DNA of 7,735 bases from Thermoplasmatota archaeon. Lineage in GTDB: Archaea; Thermoplasmatota; Thermoplasmata; UBA10834. The translations under genes were made by a program, and so were the position numbers. Positions 4,327 to 7,735 of this stretch are shown one piece after another (position 1 is the first letter of the stretch; each line of letters opens with the position of its first letter). The stretch is taken from assembly GCA_030836605.1 (NCBI GenBank), contig JAUPMC010000077.1:1-7735 (forward strand), written 5' to 3'. Under the pieces are notes generated by a model, which had not been told where the DNA came from, ran no database searches, and saw nothing but the letters and a program-made list of their open reading frames with translations.

Positions 4327-5700
4327 TCAATTCTCGAAGAGTCCCGTGACGTCCATCCGTTCTTGATGCTCTTTCCTCCGCTTCCGGCGGTGCAACGTCA
4401 GCATCACGATTACAAGAGCAACGGAGCTGACTAAGGCAGTGCGAAGACCAGCATCATACAGGGCGGACCCATATCGATCTGGGTCGAGTTCACTGGTCGA
4501 ATAGACTGTCACAGAGGTGTCTCCGTAGTCCTCTGTGTTTCGCCGGTAGTACACGATGTGCACATCCTGGTCCGAATCAGTCGCTATGGCGATGCTCTCT
4601 CCCCCGGACCAGCCGTTACAATCGTCTATCACTCGCACATTCCAGGTCCCACCGGCATTCGTACAGCACCTGACGGTGTGGTTGGCGACCGTCCCATCGT
4701 AGTCCTCTGCAAAGTACCCCATGTGGATACTACCATCCGCACTGACAGATATCGCCGTCCCCATGCCGTACATCACACAGCCGCCGCTGTATGCGACATC
4801 CTTGCTCATCCATTCACCACCCGCGTTGGTGTGGTAGCATAGATTGTAGACTTCGCCATTCTTCCTGTATCCGCTGATGTAAGCGGTCCCTTCGGAATCG
4901 TGGCAGAGTGACATCTCGCCCGAGTAGTTGTCTAGTGACGCGATGATAGGGGTGTCGACGACGATACTGCCACTCGAGACGATGCTGTAATTCAACCGGC
5001 GGCTCGCGACCTGATCCCACGCGAGCCAGTCACTGGTCTTGTAGATCATCCCTATGGACCCGTCAGGACGCCTATCGACGTCAACGATTGAGTAGAAGAC
5101 ATACGGAGTGTTGGATTCCTTCAAGACCGTGCTGTTCCAGCCGTCCGTGGTCTGCGTCATGTCGACAATGCTGGAGTTAGGGTTCAATGTGGATTGATAG
5201 GTATCTCGAGAGTAAAGCAGATGGACTCTGTCTTGGGCGTCGACCGCAACCTTGGCGGATGAGGGATGGTCAGTCACGTTGATTACCTGACATTCCCAGA
5301 TCCCGCCGAAGTTGGTCGCGAAGACAATGTGCGGGCCAATGACATTCATGACCGAATCGTACGAGGAGGTGCAAACGCACGCTCTATCCTGCGAGTCCAG
5401 CGCCAAGGATGCACCTTCGTGCTCGTAGAACAGCCGGGACAAGTACGTGAGGTTCCACTCCCCCTCAACCCTCTGCCCGTAAAGCAGCGCGTAGTAAGGA
5501 CCATACGAACCCAGGTAAGCCAACTGGAGCTCTCCCTTGGAGTTCCATTCCATCTGATAGAATCCATCCCCAGTGGGCGTGAAGCCGAGTTCCTGGGCTT
5601 GCCACCCCGAGTTCGCCACGACCTCATATGTGAAGCTCGAGAGGAACACGAGAACGGCCACGGAGACTACGATGGCGGCGGCTCTCCTCTTCGTCTCCAT
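4327..5700 (-). CDS. Surface-anchored seven-repeat beta-propeller protein, function unknown
   Basis: A 457-residue protein. The N-terminus has METKRR followed by a hydrophobic signal segment (7-29). The C-terminus has one membrane span (about 419-437) followed by the basic HRRKRRKEHQER, a stop-transfer pattern that puts the body outside the cell. The body has seven similar strands of the type IAVDxxGxVHxxYxR near 47, 96, 148, 204, 262, 315 and 369, spaced 49-58 residues apart, several preceded by G-x-W strands. That is the layout of a seven-bladed propeller. There are many Asn-x-Ser/Thr sites and cysteines, but no catalytic motif I recognise; ligand binding or adhesion is a guess. I chose ATG 5700 because GGTGGAG precedes it and the TATA-like box (5739-5746) overlaps the alternative upstream start. 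It lies between two tRNA-derived repeats and has more A/T at third positions than the left-hand genes, which suggests cargo of an integrated element. Confidence 0.85.
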   Translation of the reverse strand: METKRRAAAIVVSVAVLVFLSSFTYEVVANSGWQAQELGFTPTGDGFYQMEWNSKGELQLAYLGSYGPYYALLYGQRVEGEWNLTYLSRLFYEHEGASLALDSQDRACVCTSSYDSVMNVIGPHIVFATNFGGIWECQVINVTDHPSSAKVAVDAQDRVHLLYSRDTYQSTLNPNSSIVDMTQTTDGWNSTVLKESNTPYVFYSIVDVDRRPDGSIGMIYKTSDWLAWDQVASRRLNYSIVSSGSIVVDTPIIASLDNYSGEMSLCHDSEGTAYISGYRKNGEVYNLCYHTNAGGEWMSKDVAYSGGCVMYGMGTAISVSADGSIHMGYFAEDYDGTVANHTVRCCTNAGGTWNVRVIDDCNGWSGGESIAIATDSDQDVHIVYYRRNTEDYGDTSVTVYSTSELDPDRYGSALYDAGLRTALVSSVALVIVMLTLHRRKRRKEHQERMDVTGLFEN

Positions 5701-5738
5701 CTCTCCACCCTTGCTGCAGATGCTCAAATGCACAATCA

Positions 5739-5746
5739 CTATTTAG
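5739..5746 (-). promoter_or_regulatory. TATA-like box for the propeller gene
   Basis: The minus strand reads CTAAATAG. It predicts transcription start near 5717 and a leader of about 17 bases containing the GGTGGAG ribosome site. This rules out the 13-codon N-terminal extension. Confidence 0.55.
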
Positions 5747-5798
5747 CAGCACTCCTTGCCGGAAGAATTAACGGGGGGGAAAGCGAGAAGCAAAGGGG

Positions 5799-5926
5799 GT
5801 TGTTCCCTGCGGGAAAACCTGCTTGATTTCCCCGGTCTTCGAACACACTGGCCATTCAGAGGTTCAAATCCCTCTGCCCCCACTCCTAGGCATAGCCAGT
5901 ATAGTCGTCTCTCCGAGAAATCAAGG
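5799..5926 (+). repeat. tRNA-derived repeat copy 2 (putative far attachment site)
   Basis: It contains the 28-base perfect copy of the tRNA-Trp 3' end (5861-5888) and continues with CATAGCCAGT and GAGAAATCAAGG as in copy 1. Upstream of the tRNA part it does not match tRNA-Trp but does resemble copy 3. Three nested inverted repeats surround the core: CTTGATTTC (5822-5830) with GAAATCAAG (5917-5925), ACTGGC (5847-5852) with GCCAGT (5895-5900), and CAGAGG (5857-5862) with CCTCTG (5871-5876). No acceptor 5' strand, D-arm or anticodon arm is present, so it is not a working tRNA. Confidence 0.75.
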
Positions 5927-6140
5927 CTTTTTCTGTACCGGGGGTGCCTGGCATGGCGTCGTCCAAGGCCCTCAGAACCTCGGAGTTCACCGTGTCGAGG
6001 CTCTTTTGGCGACAGTTCGCATGCACAGTCTTCACATCTCTGAGTCCTAGAGCTACCGGGGCTGTTTCAGGCAAAGACCAGGAGACGACCACATCAGTCT
6101 GTGCCAAGGTCGAAGCAATCTCGAGCCAGCTGGCGGGACC
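5886..6140 (-). pseudogene. C-terminal remnant of an unrecognised protein
   Basis: An open minus-strand frame of 84 codons bounded upstream by TGA (6141-6143) and ending in TAG. It has no ATG or GTG near its 5' end and no ribosome site; TTG at 6107 is the first conventional alternative start. The translation looks like genuine protein (TLAQTDVVVSWSLPETAP, then SLDTVNSEVLRALDDAMPG), with balanced composition and predicted helices. I do not recognise the family. Its last 15 or so codons run through repeat copy 2, so the frame may have been cut or extended by recombination there. An opposite-strand frame (5944-6150) is less protein-like. It could also be chance. Confidence 0.35.
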
Positions 6141-6156
6141 TCATGCATAGCACAGG

Positions 6157-6164
6157 TTCTTAAG
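6157..6164 (+). promoter_or_regulatory. Weak TATA-like box before the 102-residue membrane gene
   Basis: TTCTTAAG, predicting a start near 6186 and about 20 bases of leader before ATG 6207. It is a poor match and is offered mainly because it favours 6207 over the ATG at 6165. Confidence 0.3.
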
Positions 6165-6206
6165 ATGCCGAACCGATTGAGGACCCAGAGGAAGTGGGGT
6201 CGCAAC

Positions 6207-6515
6207 ATGAAAGATCGGACGGAATATGAACGAGTCACTCAGGCAATCCTCGTTATCGGTCTGGTGGTGTTGATACTGGGACTCCCGTTTCTTGCAGGGG
6301 GCCTGTATGGATACTTCTGGATCGTTCCCGAGGTAAGCGACCAAGTCAGCGAGGCGGCGGAAGAGATGGGGATAACTGAGATTCCAGGCGTCTCACTCGA
6401 TTCTACGGCCAGATTCTTAGCTTTGAACATTGTCATTGGATGCTTCGCGGTAGCCGCGGGAGTCGTCATGATAGCGATTGCCGCGCTAAGAATGCAGAAG
6501 AAGCGAGAAATCTGA
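6207..6515 (+). CDS. Small two-helix membrane protein, unknown function
   Basis: A 102-residue protein with two hydrophobic segments (about 10-39 and 68-94). They enclose a 28-residue acidic loop (PEVSDQVSEAAEEMGITEIP) that probably faces outside, with a basic C-terminus (RMQKKREI) inside. I start it at ATG 6207 because GAGG and GTGGGG lie 8-19 bases upstream. An in-frame ATG at 6165 would add 14 mostly basic residues, lacks a ribosome site, and overlaps the likely promoter. The gene lies between repeat copies 2 and 3, so it may belong to the integrated region. I recognise no family. An alternative is a stress or immunity membrane protein, but nothing in the sequence shows this. Confidence 0.65.
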   Translation: MKDRTEYERVTQAILVIGLVVLILGLPFLAGGLYGYFWIVPEVSDQVSEAAEEMGITEIPGVSLDSTARFLALNIVIGCFAVAAGVVMIAIAALRMQKKREI

Positions 6516-6583
6516 TCTGCACCTCAACGCCCTCAGCAGATTTGTACCGCAGATCCACCGTGACATAGAGATGAGGATAAGAG

Positions 6584-6710
6584 GTTTGTCCCGGCACGAA
6601 ATTCTATTGATTTTCTCAAGCTCCGGACGTACTGTCTCGGCAGGAGTTCAAATCCCGATGCCCGCCCCCAAGCACAGCCAATGCAGTCATCGGTTCGAGT
6701 GGCAAAATGG
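6584..6710 (+). repeat. tRNA-derived repeat copy 3 (decayed)
   Basis: It shares about two thirds of positions with copy 2 over about 70 bases upstream of the T-loop motif GTTCAAATCCC (6646-6656), by hand alignment with one gap. It then continues with TGCCC, CACAGCCAATG and TCGAG in the same order as copy 2. The T-stem no longer pairs, so it is not a tRNA. It lies about 60 bases before the next gene. Confidence 0.5.
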
Positions 6711-6772
6711 GCCCCGTGGCGGCGCACGCGTCACCGCCCCATTGACCGAACACATAACAGAATAATAGCGCT

Positions 6773-7081
6773 GTGCTTCTACCCGGACTGTTGACCGAGG
6801 AGGAGACAGTTGAGGAAACGAAGAGGCGGCCGCGGCTCAGCCGCTCAGAGTTCCGGAACCGCATCAAGGTCGTCTCTATCGTGACGGCCGTGATGATTGT
6901 GATGGACTACGTCTCCCTCAGGTGGTTCGTGCCCTGGGCCGACGAGATGACGACCAACCGCATCATGTCCCTCGGGTTCATCGTCGCTCTGTTCGTGACG
7001 TTCTGCAACTTCATCGTCTTCGTCGCTCTCCTTGCGTACGCCCTGAGCGAGGAGCCCTACGCATCCGAGAGATGGGGATGA
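6773..7081 (+). CDS. Two-helix membrane protein, unknown function
   Basis: About 102 residues from GTG 6773, or 96 from TTG 6791. A charged cytoplasmic N-terminus (TEEETVEETKRRPRLSRSE) precedes two membrane segments: VVSIVTAVMIVMDYV (from about residue 34) and SLGFIVALFVTFCNFIVFVA. Between them is a short WFVPWADEMTTNR loop. The C-terminal tail (EEPYASERWG) is short. The start is uncertain: no good ribosome site precedes either candidate, and A/T-rich CATAACAGAATAATAG at 6753-6768 may be the promoter, which would make the TTG nearly leaderless. It is followed after 72 bases by a similarly built gene with a zinc-knuckle, so the two may form one transcript. No family recognised. Confidence 0.7.
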   Translation: MLLPGLLTEEETVEETKRRPRLSRSEFRNRIKVVSIVTAVMIVMDYVSLRWFVPWADEMTTNRIMSLGFIVALFVTFCNFIVFVALLAYALSEEPYASERWG

Positions 7082-7153
7082 CGCGCCGCCACGAGGCACC
7101 TCGAAGGATTCAAGTCCGGGAGACTTCGTATTACCCCGCAGGAGACTCGGACT

Positions 7154-7504
7154 TTGAAGTGCCCTAAGTGCGGGAGAAGGGTCGGGTTTAACGAGCGAGG
7201 CCCGGCATGCCCGAAGTGCGGCGCATGGCTCCTGTCGAGACCACCCAGCGAGCACATGCTGGAGAAGATGCGCAGGGGCGCAGGCAAGGACGACTTCCTG
7301 AACGACTTCCCGTGGGTCGGGGGTACGCCCGGGAGGAGGGCGATGACTTTCACCGTCATATGGACGCTGCTCCTGGTCGTCCTCGCCGTCTCGATCCTGC
7401 TCTCATTCATCACGATGCACTTCGTCCTCGCGTTCGTCCTCATATTCCTCACGGCCCTGGTCGGCATCCTGCCGACGTTCTTCCTGGTCGGCTCAAGGAT
7501 CTGA
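7154..7504 (+). CDS. Zinc-knuckle plus two-helix membrane protein
   Basis: A 116-residue protein with two CPKCG knuckles (3-7 and 19-23). Together they form a rubredoxin-type zinc ribbon, with the four cysteines at C3, C6, C19 and C22. A basic linker (SEHMLEKMRRGAGKDDF) follows, then two membrane segments (about 64-88 and 89-113) separated by only a few residues. This layout of an N-terminal zinc ribbon on a short membrane hairpin is common in archaeal proteins of unknown role; the ribbon should be cytoplasmic. The start is TTG at 7154 with AGGAGA at 7140-7145, eight bases upstream. No other start keeps the first knuckle. It probably shares a transcript with the two-helix membrane gene upstream. 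Confidence 0.8.
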   Translation: MKCPKCGRRVGFNERGPACPKCGAWLLSRPPSEHMLEKMRRGAGKDDFLNDFPWVGGTPGRRAMTFTVIWTLLLVVLAVSILLSFITMHFVLAFVLIFLTALVGILPTFFLVGSRI

Positions 7505-7569
7505 ACTGTCGGTCCCCGACCGCCGCCCACGCGCTCGAGCCTGGTCGGATGTGGATTCCCACCGTCTGA

Positions 7570-7578
7570 CTTAATAAA
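7570..7578 (+). promoter_or_regulatory. TATA-like box for the right-edge gene
   Basis: CTTAATAAA, the only A/T-rich stretch between 7505 and 7660. It predicts a start near 7599 and a leader of about 60 bases. Confidence 0.5.
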
Positions 7579-7659
7579 CCCCGACGGCATTCTCAGGGCC
7601 AGCGAGCGCGGGGGAACCAGCCTAATCGCGCGACAAGCGAAACTGGAGGAAGTGAAGGC

Positions 7660-7735
7660 ATGAGACAGAGTCCGGAAGGGAAGAGGATCTACGCGGTCGA
7701 GGAGCTCATCCTAGGGGACAAGAGCCACGGCGACA
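7660..7735 (+). CDS. 5' end of an unrecognised gene, cut by the window edge
   Basis: ATG at 7660 has GGAGG (7645-7649) ten bases upstream and a TATA-like box at 7570-7578. Twenty-five codons are visible, opening MRQSPEGKRIYAVEELI, with a helix-like, charged composition. No domain can be named from so little sequence. Confidence 0.6.
   Translation, partial: MRQSPEGKRIYAVEELILGDKSHGD

Noticed and set aside
5799..5888. Complete tRNA at repeat copy 2
   Set aside because: Only the T-arm and acceptor 3' strand are tRNA-like. No D-arm or anticodon arm can be folded upstream, and the T-arm pairs best with an 8-base loop.
5944..6150. Plus-strand small protein
   Set aside because: No ribosome site, composition unlike a protein, and it lies opposite a more protein-like minus-strand frame and overlaps no promoter.
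6165..6206. N-terminal extension of the 102-residue membrane protein
   Set aside because: ATG 6165 has no ribosome site and lies directly on the likely promoter; 6207 fits better.
6640..6671. Complete tRNA at repeat copy 3
   Set aside because: The T-loop motif is present but the flanking stem does not pair and no other arms exist.
1..7735. CRISPR array or defence operon
   Set aside because: No regularly spaced direct repeats and no nuclease, helicase or reverse transcriptase motifs in any of the reading frames considered.

Overview
The window looks like a chromosomal segment of a GC-rich archaeon, most likely a euryarchaeal/Thermoplasmatota-type lineage. The signs are A/T-rich TATA boxes 20-30 bases before likely transcription starts, tRNA genes interrupted by bulge-helix-bulge (BHB) introns, a tRNA-Trp intron that carries a box C/D guide RNA (a euryarchaeal hallmark), a ribosomal protein eL41 gene, a PAC2-type proteasome-assembly protein, and frequent TTG starts. 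The lineage is inferred from gene content, not from a phylogenetic marker.

Left third (44-3550, minus strand): three separately promoted genes. They encode a class III PLP-dependent aminotransferase, a multi-pass GT87-like membrane glycosyltransferase, and a PAC2-family protein. Each has its own TATA-like box, so they are probably not one operon although co-oriented.

Centre (3640-4183, plus strand): a compact translation cluster. It holds tRNA-Arg(UCU) with two introns (27 nt in the anticodon loop, 22 nt in the T-loop), the 35-codon eL41 gene, and tRNA-Trp(CCA) with a 102-nt intron. That intron contains a near-textbook C/D guide for 2'-O-methylation of C34 and C39 of its own tRNA. No promoter is visible between eL41 and tRNA-Trp, so the two are probably cotranscribed.

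Accessory region (about 4184-6710): the 3' end of tRNA-Trp is repeated as a 28-base perfect direct repeat 1.7 kb downstream (5861-5888). A third, decayed copy lies near 6646. This is the usual footprint of integration into a tRNA gene. No integrase is visible. Between the copies lie a surface-anchored seven-repeat beta-propeller protein (4327-5700, minus), a start-less reading frame that looks like a gene remnant (5886-6140, minus), and a small two-helix membrane protein (6207-6515, plus). The 467 bases from 5740 to 6206 hold only a promoter, repeat copy 2, the remnant and a weak promoter; I see no other gene there.

Right end (6773-7735, plus strand): a two-helix membrane protein, a zinc-knuckle plus two-helix membrane protein, and the first 25 codons of a further gene that runs off the window. 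The most unusual findings are the double-intron tRNA-Arg with a strict BHB in the T-loop, and the tRNA-derived repeat family flanking a small gene island.
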